DNA from: CAYGWP01 sp964353455
Lineage (GTDB): Bacteria > Planctomycetota > Phycisphaerae > FEN-1346
Assembly: GCA_964353455.1 (NCBI GenBank)
Contig: CAYGWP010000474.1
Location: forward strand, 1-10,949
Length of the DNA: 10,949 nucleotides
Direction of reading: 5' to 3'
Made by a program: the position numbers and the translations under genes
Shown here: piece by piece, positions 1 to 6,673 of the stretch
Layout: every line of letters starts with the position of its first letter
Numbering within the stretch: position 1 is the stretch's first letter
The notes under the pieces: model-generated
Seen by the model: only the letters and a program-made list of their open reading frames with translations
Database searches by the model: none
What the model was told of the DNA's origin: nothing

Positions 1-8
1 TCATCTGA

Positions 9-1388
9 TCCGGCAGACGATCGATCTCAACCGCCGCGCGGCCGCTGCGGATATTCTTCTGGGAACTCGCACCGTCCTCAAGTTGGCGCCCGGCGACTCA
101 GTGGGAATGCCTGGAGTCCATGCGGAGCATGGGCCTTAAGACCTGCCCGGAGTCGCGCACCGTGGCCACGCTTGAAGAGGCGGTCAAGTGGCACCACGAA
201 CTCGAGGCCCGGCGCGACGATCTTCCATACGAGATCGACGGCTGCGTCTTCAAGGTCAATCGCCTGGCGGACCACGAGCGGCTGGGGATGCGCTCGGCCA
301 ACCCGCGATGGGCGGTTGCGTACAAGTTCACCCCGCGGCAGAAGACCACCAGGGTTGTCGAGATCCTGCCGTCGGTCGGCCGCACGGGCGCCGTGACGCC
401 CGTTGCCACGCTTGAGCCGGTCGAGATCGGCGGCGTCACGGTCACGCACGTCAGCCTCCACAACCAGGATGAGATCGACCGGAAGGACATCCGCATCGGC
501 GATACAGTGCTCGTGGAGCGGGCAGGGGACGTCATTCCGCACGTCGTGCAGGTGATTACCGAGAAGCGGACCGGCCGCGAGAAGCCGTACCGCCTGCCAT
601 CAAAGTGCCCGGTCTGCGGCGGGGCGGTCGTCAAGCCCGAGGGCGAGGCCATTGCCCGATGCACGAACAACTCGTGTCCCGCACAGGTCAAGGAGAGCCT
701 GAAGCACTGGGGCTCGAAGCAGGCCGTGGATATCGATGGCCTCGGCGACAAGATCGTGGATCAACTCGTCGATAAGGGCCTGGTGCGGGATGTGGCGGAT
801 CTCTATGACCTTGAGGTTGAGGAGGTGGCCGAACTGGAGCGGATGGCCGAGAAGAGCGCGGCCAACCTCATCGAGGAGATCGGGAGGAGCAAGGAGGCCA
901 CGCTCCCCCGCGTGATCCACGGCCTTGGCGTCCGGCACGTTGGCCGGGCCCTGGCCGAGACGCTCGCAAATGAGTTCGGGTCGCTTGAGGCCCTTGAGGC
1001 CGCAGACGAGGAACGGTTGGTCGCGGTTCCCGACGTTGGGCCGGAGGTGGCTGCATCAATCGCCGCATGGTTCTCGAGCAAGGAAAACCGTAGGCTGCTG
1101 GAAAAATTGAAGCGCCACGGGGTGGACCCCCGGATGGCCAAGCCGAAGACCGGCGGCTCGCTGGCTGGCAAGACCATCGTCATCACTGGCGAACTGACGG
1201 CCATGAGCCGCGATGAGGCCGAGGAACTCGTCCGGAGCCTCGGCGGAAAGGCCGCCAGCAGCGTTTCCGGCAGCACCGACTACCTTGTGGTGGGCGCAAG
1301 CCCCGGCGGAACCAAGATGAGGGCGGCCGACAAGCACGGTACGCCCATCCTGGACGAGGCGGCATTCCTCAAACTCATCGGCAGATAG
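9..1388 (+). CDS. ligA: NAD-dependent DNA ligase LigA, 5'-truncated, apparent frameshift near its left end
   Basis: LigA seals single-strand nicks in duplex DNA during replication and repair, using NAD+ as adenylate donor. The N-terminal Ia domain and the KxDG adenylation lysine lie outside the window. Numbering from the first in-frame ATG (base 120), the visible parts are: the end of the nucleotidyltransferase domain (YEIDG 37-41, WAVAYKF 64-70); the OB fold (about 75-150); a four-cysteine zinc finger (C163, C166, C181, C186); the helix-hairpin-helix region (about 200-320, with GLGD and GLGVRHVG); and a C-terminal BRCT domain (about 346-422). The ligase-like reading continues upstream of ATG 120 (RPLRIFFWEL from base 39), so that ATG is not the true start. 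An in-frame TGA at bases 6-8 blocks the reading further left, where family-like sequence (LIRQTIDLNRRAA) appears in another frame. The family identification is secure. Whether the gene is intact depends on whether the frameshift is real. Confidence 0.93.
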   Translation, partial: SGRRSISTAARPLRIFFWELAPSSSWRPATQWECLESMRSMGLKTCPESRTVATLEEAVKWHHELEARRDDLPYEIDGCVFKVNRLADHERLGMRSANPRWAVAYKFTPRQKTTRVVEILPSVGRTGAVTPVATLEPVEIGGVTVTHVSLHNQDEIDRKDIRIGDTVLVERAGDVIPHVVQVITEKRTGREKPYRLPSKCPVCGGAVVKPEGEAIARCTNNSCPAQVKESLKHWGSKQAVDIDGLGDKIVDQLVDKGLVRDVADLYDLEVEEVAELERMAEKSAANLIEEIGRSKEATLPRVIHGLGVRHVGRALAETLANEFGSLEALEAADEERLVAVPDVGPEVAASIAAWFSSKENRRLLEKLKRHGVDPRMAKPKTGGSLAGKTIVITGELTAMSRDEAEELVRSLGGKAASSVSGSTDYLVVGASPGGTKMRAADKHGTPILDEAAFLKLIGR

Positions 1389-1481
1389 GCAAATCCGCGC
1401 CTTCCGGGCCATTGCTGTGGCCGTGGCCTCGCAGGCCGAAACAATCCCCGTATTTAAGGCAGGGAAGGTGAAAGTTTTTGG

Positions 1482-1562
1482 CCCTCTGACCCCCAACCAG
1501 TAGTCGGTGCGGCGCGATGCACCCCTACAGGCGGTATCCCCCGCTCGCGGAGAGGGTTTTTT
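1482..1562 (+). terminator. Structured element ending in a rho-independent-type terminator
   Basis: A T6 run (1557-1562) directly follows GC-rich dyads. The simplest fold is an imperfect hairpin, CCCCCG (1538-1543), loop CTCG, CGG (1548-1550), a three-base AGA bulge and GGG (1554-1556). A competing outer stem pairs CCCTCT (1482-1487) with AGAGGG (1551-1556) and encloses a GGTGC/GCACC hairpin (1506-1510 with 1519-1523), which would make a small multi-branched RNA. The likeliest role is termination of ligA transcription about 100-170 bases past its stop codon. I cannot assign it to a known riboswitch or small RNA class. Confidence 0.45.
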
Positions 1563-1565
1563 CAG

Positions 1566-1594
1566 TTCAATTTCAGTTGTAAACACGATATAAT
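1566..1594 (+). promoter_or_regulatory. Sigma-70-type promoter for amrS
   Basis: A perfect -10 hexamer TATAAT lies at 1589-1594. A weak -35 candidate, TTCAAT (1566-1571), stands 17 bases upstream. This is the most AT-rich stretch between ligA and amrS. Transcription would start near 1601 and give a leader of about 80 bases before the amrS ATG. The promoter sits downstream of the terminator-like element, so the two probably separate ligA from the amrS unit. Confidence 0.5.
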
Positions 1595-1603
1595 CCGTTT
1601 ACA
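1578..1603. promoter_or_regulatory. Operator-like inverted repeat over the amrS -10 box
   Basis: TGTAAAC (1578-1584) and GTTTACA (1597-1603) form a perfect 7-base inverted repeat with a 12-base spacer. The spacer contains the whole TATAAT, and the right arm covers the expected transcription start. That geometry suits a dimeric repressor that blocks RNA polymerase. The regulator is unknown, and no regulator gene is seen in the window. Confidence 0.4.
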
Positions 1604-1683
1604 TCAGTTACCAGGCAGGACTGTATCTATGACGAAGGGATACGCGGTCAGCGCCGGGATGCGAGGGGACAGGAGCCGCGGAG

Positions 1684-2703
1684 ATGGCCAGCGGGGGGCA
1701 TGAGGCCGCATTGTGGCGGCCGGGCGCTGAAGGCGCTGCGGATTGCTTCCTGTGCGAGCACCGGTGCCACATCGAACCGGGGCGGCGAGGCGTCTGCCGG
1801 GTCCGCGAGAACGCGGGCGGCCGCCTGGTGACGCTCGTCTATGGCCGGGCGATCGCGCGGCACGTGGACCCGATCGAGAAGAAGCCGCTGTATCATTTTC
1901 TGCCGGGGTCGGTGTCGTACTCGATCGCGGCGGTCGGGTGCAACTTTCAGTGCGGTTTCTGTCAGAACTGGCAGATCTCGCAGTTTCCGCGAGGCGAGTC
2001 GCGGGAAATGCCGGGCGAGCCGGCGACGCCAGAGGAACTGGTGGCGGATGCGGAACGCGAGCGCTGTGCGTCGGTGTCGTACACCTATACAGAACCGACG
2101 ATTTTCTATGAATACGCCCGAGACACGGCCCGCCTGGCCCGTAAGGCGGGACTCAAGAACGTCTTCGTGACGAACGGCTTCATGACGCCCGAAACGCTGG
2201 GCGAGATGGCCGAGTGGCTCGACGCCGCTAACGTGGACCTGAAGGCGTGGCAGGATTCCTTTTACCGGAAGGTCTGCAAGGGCCGCATCGAGCCGGTCAA
2301 GGACACGATCCGCCGGATGCACGAGGCGGGCATTCACGTGGAGGTCACGACGCTGCTGGTGACGGGCCAAAACGACGGCTCGGACGACATGAAAGGGATC
2401 GCGGAGTTCCTTGCGGGGGTCTCGGCGGACATCCCGTGGCACGTCAGCCGGTATCACCCTGACTTTCAGATGAGCGACCCGCCGGCGACGCCGACCGAAG
2501 CCATTGAGCGGGCGCTGGCGATCGGTCGGGCGGCCGGTCTGCGGTACGTCTATGGGGGGAACGTAGGAGGGATGAGCGATACGGTCTGCCCGTATTGCGG
2601 CGAGACGGTCATTGCGCGTCGGGGCTTCAGCGTCCTGGCGAGGAACCTTCGCGGCGCGGCCTGCGGGCGGTGCGGGGCGGCGCTGACAATCATCCTGGAA
2701 TGA
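1684..2703 (+). CDS. amrS: AmmeMemoRadiSam-system radical SAM enzyme
   Basis: This 339-residue cytoplasmic protein belongs to the pyruvate formate-lyase-activase-like radical SAM group. The cluster motif CNFQCGFC has cysteines at 86, 90 and 93, which ligate a 4Fe-4S cluster that cleaves S-adenosylmethionine. A cysteine-rich N-terminal segment (C21, C24, C28, C38) precedes it. The stretch GRAIARHVDPIEKKPLYHF (54-72) is typical of AmrS. A C-terminal zinc-ribbon-like part (C302, C305, C327, C330) closes the protein and is usual for the family. The start at ATG 1684 is supported by AGGAG (1671-1675) eight bases upstream. In many genomes this enzyme occurs with AmrA (AMMECR1-like) and AmrB (Memo-like), and the reaction of the set is not known to me. 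Neither partner is visible here. The downstream oxidoreductase begins 32 bases after the stop codon, so the two are probably co-transcribed. Family assignment is firm, but function is open. Confidence 0.88.
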   Translation: MASGGHEAALWRPGAEGAADCFLCEHRCHIEPGRRGVCRVRENAGGRLVTLVYGRAIARHVDPIEKKPLYHFLPGSVSYSIAAVGCNFQCGFCQNWQISQFPRGESREMPGEPATPEELVADAERERCASVSYTYTEPTIFYEYARDTARLARKAGLKNVFVTNGFMTPETLGEMAEWLDAANVDLKAWQDSFYRKVCKGRIEPVKDTIRRMHEAGIHVEVTTLLVTGQNDGSDDMKGIAEFLAGVSADIPWHVSRYHPDFQMSDPPATPTEAIERALAIGRAAGLRYVYGGNVGGMSDTVCPYCGETVIARRGFSVLARNLRGAACGRCGAALTIILE

Positions 2704-2735
2704 CACACATGCCTGAAGCGGACAGGAGGAAGGCG

Positions 2736-3635
2736 ATGGCAAAGAAACGCGCTAAGGTCGGATTCGTCGGCCTCGGCCTCATGGGCGCCCCGATGGCGGC
2801 CAACCTCGTGAAGGCCGGGTTCACGCTGCGCGTCTGGAACCGCACGGCCGACAAGGCCGAACCACTGGCCACTGCCGGCGCCGTCAAGGTTGTTACGGCG
2901 ACGGATGCGGCGAGGGGCGCCGATTTCGTCGTCGTCATGGTGGCCGATGACAACGCCTTGGACAGCGTCCTCTTCGGCGATGCGGGCTTGAGCCGTGGCC
3001 TCAAGCGCGGGGCCGTTCTAATCAACTGCTCGACAACCAGCCCGGCCATGAGTTACCGCGCCGCAACGGCCCTCCGGAGCATCTCCGTGCGGTACCTGGA
3101 GGCGCCTGCCATGCGGAGCGTCCAGGCCGCGCGGGAGGGCAAGTTGCAGATGCTCGTCGGCGGCAGCCGGGAGGACTTCCAGAAAGCCGAGCCGATCCTC
3201 AAGGCCCTGGCCTGCGACATCCACTACATCGGCGAGATCGGCAAGGCCGAGACCCTGAAACTGGCCCTCACCCTGCTGGCGGCCACTATGGTGCAGGCCT
3301 TTGCCGAGTACTTCGTCCTGGCACGGAAGACGGGCGTGCCGTTCGAGACGATGATGGAGGTCCTGAAGGTCGGGCCGCTCGATTCGCAACTATTCCGGTA
3401 CATGGAACAGGTGGTAGTCAATCCAGGCGGGCGCCCGACATTCTACCTCAAGCACATGCTCAAGGACGTCAACCTTGCGCTCGACATCGGGCGTCAACTC
3501 GAGGTCCCTGTGCCCCTGACCGCCGGGGTGCGGCAGATCCTGACGGCCGCCAAGAACCTCGGCAAGGGCGACGACGACTTTGCCGCGCTCCTGGACCTCA
3601 TGGCGGAGTGGGCCGGCGTGCCCGTGCGGGGTTGA
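2736..3635 (+). CDS. NAD(P)-dependent beta-hydroxyacid dehydrogenase family protein (3-hydroxyisobutyrate dehydrogenase-like)
   Basis: This 299-residue protein has the two-domain layout of beta-hydroxyacid dehydrogenases, which oxidise 3-hydroxyacids or reduce the matching semialdehydes. The Rossmann motif GFVGLGLMGAPMAANL spans 9-24, and NRT (35-37) after the second strand suggests NADP preference. INCSTTSP (96-103) matches the cofactor-side loop. The catalytic lysine appears to be K175 in GKAETLKLALTLL, and FYLKHMLKDVNLAL (236-249) is the usual C-terminal helix motif. Two active-site positions are unusual: the substrate loop reads EAPAMRS (122-128) where DAPVSGG is typical, and the asparagine expected four residues after the lysine is threonine (T179). 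I chose ATG 2736 because AGGAGGA (2724-2730) stands five bases upstream. The ATGs at 2709 and further upstream in this frame lack such a site, and the longest version would overlap amrS. Substrate is unknown. GLYR1-type succinic semialdehyde or glyoxylate reductases are the nearest style. Confidence 0.85.
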   Translation: MAKKRAKVGFVGLGLMGAPMAANLVKAGFTLRVWNRTADKAEPLATAGAVKVVTATDAARGADFVVVMVADDNALDSVLFGDAGLSRGLKRGAVLINCSTTSPAMSYRAATALRSISVRYLEAPAMRSVQAAREGKLQMLVGGSREDFQKAEPILKALACDIHYIGEIGKAETLKLALTLLAATMVQAFAEYFVLARKTGVPFETMMEVLKVGPLDSQLFRYMEQVVVNPGGRPTFYLKHMLKDVNLALDIGRQLEVPVPLTAGVRQILTAAKNLGKGDDDFAALLDLMAEWAGVPVRG

Positions 3636-3653
3636 CATTAGGGTTGGATAGTG

Positions 3654-3860
3654 GCGCGGCGGTTCGGGGGGGCTGTTGCCGAAATCACGTCATCGTGTAG
3701 AGTGGGTCCTCTGGACCCACGCGGCAGCGCTACGGCAATCGTCCGCGTGGGTGCAAAGCACCCACCCTATTTTTGCACGGCGGGTCTCCGGACCCGCCGC
3801 GCCCACCGCGTACGGGGCAAAGCGCGGCGGTTCGGGAGACCCGCCGCGCAAATTTGCGCG
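3654..3860. repeat. Cluster of perfect hairpins between convergent genes
   Basis: Five dyads are packed into about 200 bases: GTGGGTCC-TCT-GGACCCAC (3702-3720); GTGGGTGC-AAA-GCACCCAC (3747-3765); CGGCGGGTC-TCCG-GACCCGCCG (3778-3799); GCGCGGCGG/CCGCCGCGC with a 10-base loop (3822-3849); and the 16-base palindrome CGCGCAAATTTGCGCG (3845-3860). GCGCGGCGGTTCGGG occurs twice as a direct repeat (3654-3668 and 3822-3836). The arms resemble one another, as if one repeat family had diverged with its stems preserved. Open frames here merely read through the repeats. The position between converging transcripts suits termination in both directions, but a dispersed REP-like element is equally possible. 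Confidence 0.65.
3747..3774 (+). terminator. Candidate terminator for the amrS-oxidoreductase unit
   Basis: A perfect 8-base stem (GTGGGTGC/GCACCCAC, loop AAA) is followed four bases later by T5 interrupted only by context (CCTATTTTTG, 3766-3775). It stands about 110 bases after the oxidoreductase stop codon, within the hairpin cluster. The short gap before the T run weakens the call. Confidence 0.4.
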
Positions 3861-3911
3861 CTACTGTCCAAACTTAAAGTGCTCTAAGGCGGAAGGGAGG
3901 CGGGCGAGGCG

Positions 3912-4556
3912 TCAGTCGGCATCATCCGGGTCGGGACCTTCGTCCAAGCCGTTCAGCGGGTTCGGCTCGGCGGGAGCGCGGGGCAGTCGGCGGTCGCGGT
4001 CGTAGGGCGGATTCTCGTGGGCTGGCATCGCGGGTCCGGGGAAGTCCTTCGCCCACATCCGCCGGTAGTCCTCATCGGCGTAGTACTTCAGGTACGTCAG
4101 CGTGTCTTGCTGGCTGCCGCTGCCGAGGATGTCGATGTGGTTAGTCCAGCCTGAATCGGCCGGGAGGTCGGGCCCCGCCTCCAGCAGCGATTCGTGCCAA
4201 AGGTGGTCGTAGAGTTCGCGGTCGCTCAGGTGGTCGGTGTTCTCCAGGTAGGTGCCCATGCGGGCGAGGGCCGCGATCATCTCTTCGAGTGTGGCCGAGA
4301 GTTGGGCATCGGTCATGGTTTCGGCCGCCGGCAGCGCGACGCCGGCCTTCACGAGTCTCTCGAACGGGCATGTGAGGGGCGCGGATTCGAACTCGACGAC
4401 CTGCCGCCAGAACTGCTCGGCGACCTCCGGCGGCATGTCGGGCGACTCGAAGGCGTGCATGTCGCCGCCGGTCAGTTCCTTCGCCTTCTCCTTGAGTTCG
4501 TTGATGCGGATTTCCTGGTCGGCTCGCTCCAGGTCGTTCGGATCATCGACCGGCAT
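3912..4556 (-). CDS. Acidic protein of unknown function
   Basis: I do not recognise a characterised family for this 214-residue soluble protein. No signal peptide or membrane segment is visible. Residues about 8-30 (ERADQEIRINELKEKAKEL) look like a charged helix, possibly a short coiled coil. The middle holds a conserved-looking core, YLENTDHLSDRELYDHLWHE (103-122), followed by HIDILGSGSQQDTLTYLKYYADEDYRR (about 139-165). The C-terminal 40 residues are proline- and aspartate-rich and probably disordered. It starts at ATG 4556, with AAAGGAG six bases upstream on the minus strand. It follows the glycoside hydrolase gene by 27 bases on the same strand, so one transcript is likely. The motif clarity suggests a conserved uncharacterised family rather than a spurious frame. 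A structural or adaptor role is possible, but nothing in the sequence shows it. Confidence 0.75.
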   Translation of the reverse strand: MPVDDPNDLERADQEIRINELKEKAKELTGGDMHAFESPDMPPEVAEQFWRQVVEFESAPLTCPFERLVKAGVALPAAETMTDAQLSATLEEMIAALARMGTYLENTDHLSDRELYDHLWHESLLEAGPDLPADSGWTNHIDILGSGSQQDTLTYLKYYADEDYRRMWAKDFPGPAMPAHENPPYDRDRRLPRAPAEPNPLNGLDEGPDPDDAD

Positions 4557-4583
4557 GGCAGTCTCCTTTGCTGGCTGCCGCGT

Positions 4584-6575
4584 TTACTCAAACACAAGCA
4601 TGGCGTGGCCGCGGACCTCGGGCAGGATGAGGTTGGCGCGGCCGTCCTTGTACTCCAGCGGCACGGGGTCCTCGGCCGGCGCAAAGTACGCGCATCGCGG
4701 CCGGCGGTCGAGCCGCAGCGACAGCGGCACGTCGAAGATCGGCACGATGTCTTCAATGACATCGAGATTTATCGCCCGCCGCTCCGGACAATACTGAAGC
4801 AGGTGGACGATGGTGCGGCCCTTCTGCCGCATGACCGTCGCCTCGGTGCTTGTTGGCGCGCCGACCTCCAGGAGCGGGTCGGGCAGCAGCCGCCGGATCG
4901 CATTCCGCACCAGCAGCCGATACGGATAGTTCCCGTGATTGGCGTACGCCGCGAAGATCGGATAGGCAATGAAGATGGCGCCGCCTCTCTCGACTGCGGC
5001 GGCATAGCGGGTGAGGCGGTCCGGCGGCGTCTGCCGGTGCGAGCAGAAGTGGTCCCACGTTCGCTCGAAGTACGGTTCCACGACGCGCGCCAGGACCTTT
5101 GCGCCGCGGGCCGGCAGCACCCGCACGCCGCGCTCGTACATCACGTGGTCTGTCGGCGGAATGTCATCGGCCAGTTCCTTGCCGACCCGCAGGTACGTGA
5201 CCGTGTACGGCGACGTGCCCCTGGTCGCAACGCCGAGTTCCGGCAGGAGCACCTGAGTGGCGCAAGGGGAAAGTCCGCTCGTGCCGGTGGCGAGGAGTTT
5301 GCCGCCGCGGGCCAGAAAAACCCGCAGCCGCTTCGCCAGGGCGGCATCCACCGCGATGCAGTCGGGCAGGATGAGCAGGCGATACCCCGCCAGGTCGCTA
5401 TCGCTGTGGAGGACGTCGAACTGGTGATGCAGGTGCATCAGCAGGCGCGCGGCCCCTTCGTCCGTGCCGGTCGCCTCGATGGCCTTGACGGCGGGCGCAG
5501 GCGCGCGGAACACGCCGATCTCGGTGACCGGCCTGGCGTCCTTTAGCCACGGCTCGCGCGCGGCCACCCGCGCATAGACTTTGCCGATGAGTTCGTAGGC
5601 GGCCTTGTCCGGCGTGCCGCGCGGATGCAGTTGATCGCCGATGGAGCACCTCGCCCCGTGGGCCATCATCTGGCTGGTCTCATACTCCAGGGCCGCATAC
5701 GGCTTCAGGCCCCCGAAGTCCGCCCAACTCTTGTGGAACCGGGCGGTCATTCCCAGGTAGGGTTTCCCGAACTGCCGGCTGAATCGGACCACGCGCGGGA
5801 AGAACATGTATCCCCAGCCGCCGGTCTGCAGGGCCTCGATCTCCAACTGGCTCTGGTACCGTGCCTCCTCGGGGAGGTTGAAGTGCGAGCGGCTGTTGAA
5901 ATATACCGATGCATTGCGGCTGGCCGCTTTGACCATCCTGTAGAACCGGTCCATGTATGCGATAGCGACCCTGTGGGCGTGCGCCGCGCGGTCCTGCTCG
6001 CTTTCGGGGTTGAGGCCTGCCTCGCACATCGCCTCGATGGCATACTTCGAGCACGACGGCTGGTCCCAGCACATATCAAAGAAGATTCCATCGACGGGCT
6101 TAAACTTCCTGAGGACTTCCTGCGTCTGCTCGGCCAGGTGCTCCTGGTACGGGCTCGACATGTCGAGAATCTGCCAGCCGGGTGTGAACCAGTTCAGGTT
6201 CTGGCGGCCGACGATCGAGCCGTCGGGCTTGCGTGCGATCCACTCCGGGTGCGTGTCGGCGGCATACTCATCGCACTGGACGCTGATGTAGATGGGGGCG
6301 CGGATGCCCTCGGCGTGCAGGGCATCGACCTGCTGCCGCAGTAGGTCGAGCCTTTTCCTGAGGCCCGGGTGCCGCTCGGGCCGCTTCGTGTTGTAGTAGA
6401 GGTGCCCATGATGGCACTTGGCGAACACGGTTACGCTGGTCACGTTCGCCCGCTTCATGGTCCTGGCGAACGCGCGGGCGTCGAAGTCGCGCCCCACATC
6501 CGGAATTGCCGGCCCGGTATGAAAGTCCAGGTGGACCTGCCGGAACGGCAGGCTGTACCGTCTTGTGGTTTTCAT
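4584..6575 (-). CDS. GHL6-type glycoside hydrolase with beta-galactosidase trimerisation-like domain
   Basis: This 663-residue protein resembles bacterial proteins annotated as hypothetical glycosyl hydrolase 6 (GHL6) plus a GH42-type trimerisation domain. The N-terminal part is a TIM-barrel-like domain (about 10-345) opening with RQVHLDFHTGPAIPDVG (12-28), then VTVFAKCHHGHLYY (48-61), PIYISVQCDEYAADTHPEW (94-112) and VDGIFFDMCWDQPSC (161-175). D167 at the end of a predicted strand is a good catalytic candidate, with E245 or E247 as possible partners; this is inference. From about 385, FDVLHSDSDLAGYRLLILPD starts the amidotransferase-like trimerisation domain, and a beta-rich C-terminal part follows. 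No signal peptide is present, so it probably acts on imported or intracellular saccharides. The ATG at 6575 has no good ribosome binding site upstream, yet the family-like sequence starts right after it. It heads a two-gene unit with the acidic protein. The substrate is unknown; galactoside and fucoside activities are only guesses. Confidence 0.85.
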   Translation of the reverse strand: MKTTRRYSLPFRQVHLDFHTGPAIPDVGRDFDARAFARTMKRANVTSVTVFAKCHHGHLYYNTKRPERHPGLRKRLDLLRQQVDALHAEGIRAPIYISVQCDEYAADTHPEWIARKPDGSIVGRQNLNWFTPGWQILDMSSPYQEHLAEQTQEVLRKFKPVDGIFFDMCWDQPSCSKYAIEAMCEAGLNPESEQDRAAHAHRVAIAYMDRFYRMVKAASRNASVYFNSRSHFNLPEEARYQSQLEIEALQTGGWGYMFFPRVVRFSRQFGKPYLGMTARFHKSWADFGGLKPYAALEYETSQMMAHGARCSIGDQLHPRGTPDKAAYELIGKVYARVAAREPWLKDARPVTEIGVFRAPAPAVKAIEATGTDEGAARLLMHLHHQFDVLHSDSDLAGYRLLILPDCIAVDAALAKRLRVFLARGGKLLATGTSGLSPCATQVLLPELGVATRGTSPYTVTYLRVGKELADDIPPTDHVMYERGVRVLPARGAKVLARVVEPYFERTWDHFCSHRQTPPDRLTRYAAAVERGGAIFIAYPIFAAYANHGNYPYRLLVRNAIRRLLPDPLLEVGAPTSTEATVMRQKGRTIVHLLQYCPERRAINLDVIEDIVPIFDVPLSLRLDRRPRCAYFAPAEDPVPLEYKDGRANLILPEVRGHAMLVFE

Positions 6576-6627
6576 GGCCGCAATCTACAGCGATTCGCGG
6601 GATTCTGCAAGGCCCTCCCCCTCGGAT

Positions 6628-6655
6628 GGTATAATCGGGAAACCATAATCGGCAA
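6628..6655 (-). promoter_or_regulatory. Candidate promoter for the glycoside hydrolase unit
   Basis: On the minus strand TTGCCG (6655-6650) and TATACC (6633-6628) are separated by 16 bases, four of six matches each. The -10 overlaps the plus-strand TATAAT at 6630-6635, so the two divergent promoters would exclude each other. The leader to ATG 6575 would be about 45 bases. Confidence 0.3.
6630..6635 (+). promoter_or_regulatory. -10 box for the methyltransferase gene
   Basis: A perfect TATAAT lies 38 bases before the methyltransferase ATG, and no good -35 hexamer stands at normal spacing. The short dyad ATGGT (6626-6630) / ACCAT (6642-6646) and two copies of ATAATCGG (6631-6638, 6645-6652) surround it and could bind a regulator. 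Confidence 0.4.
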
Positions 6656-6673
6656 TCACGAAAGGCGGAGGCG

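Noticed and set aside
1056..1586. Minus-strand 176-codon frame covering the ligA end and the following gap
   Set aside because: Most of it is antisense to the LigA BRCT and HhH regions, and the rest crosses the structured element. It has no recognisable motif.
1629..1703. Possible 24-codon leader peptide before amrS
   Set aside because: It lacks a convincing ribosome binding site and overlaps the amrS start in another frame, and its residues show no regulatory codon run.
3702..3799. CRISPR-like appearance of repeated short palindromes
   Set aside because: Repeat units differ in sequence and spacing, there are no uniform spacers, and no cas gene is present.
3651..4005. Short plus-strand frames through the hairpin cluster
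   Set aside because: They read through palindromic repeats, have no ribosome binding site and run into the antisense of the acidic protein gene.
4194..5546. 450-codon open frame on the plus strand opposite the glycoside hydrolase gene
   Set aside because: It is the antisense shadow of a GC-rich gene. Its translation is rich in R, V and H without any family motif, while the minus strand gives a clear GHL6-type protein.
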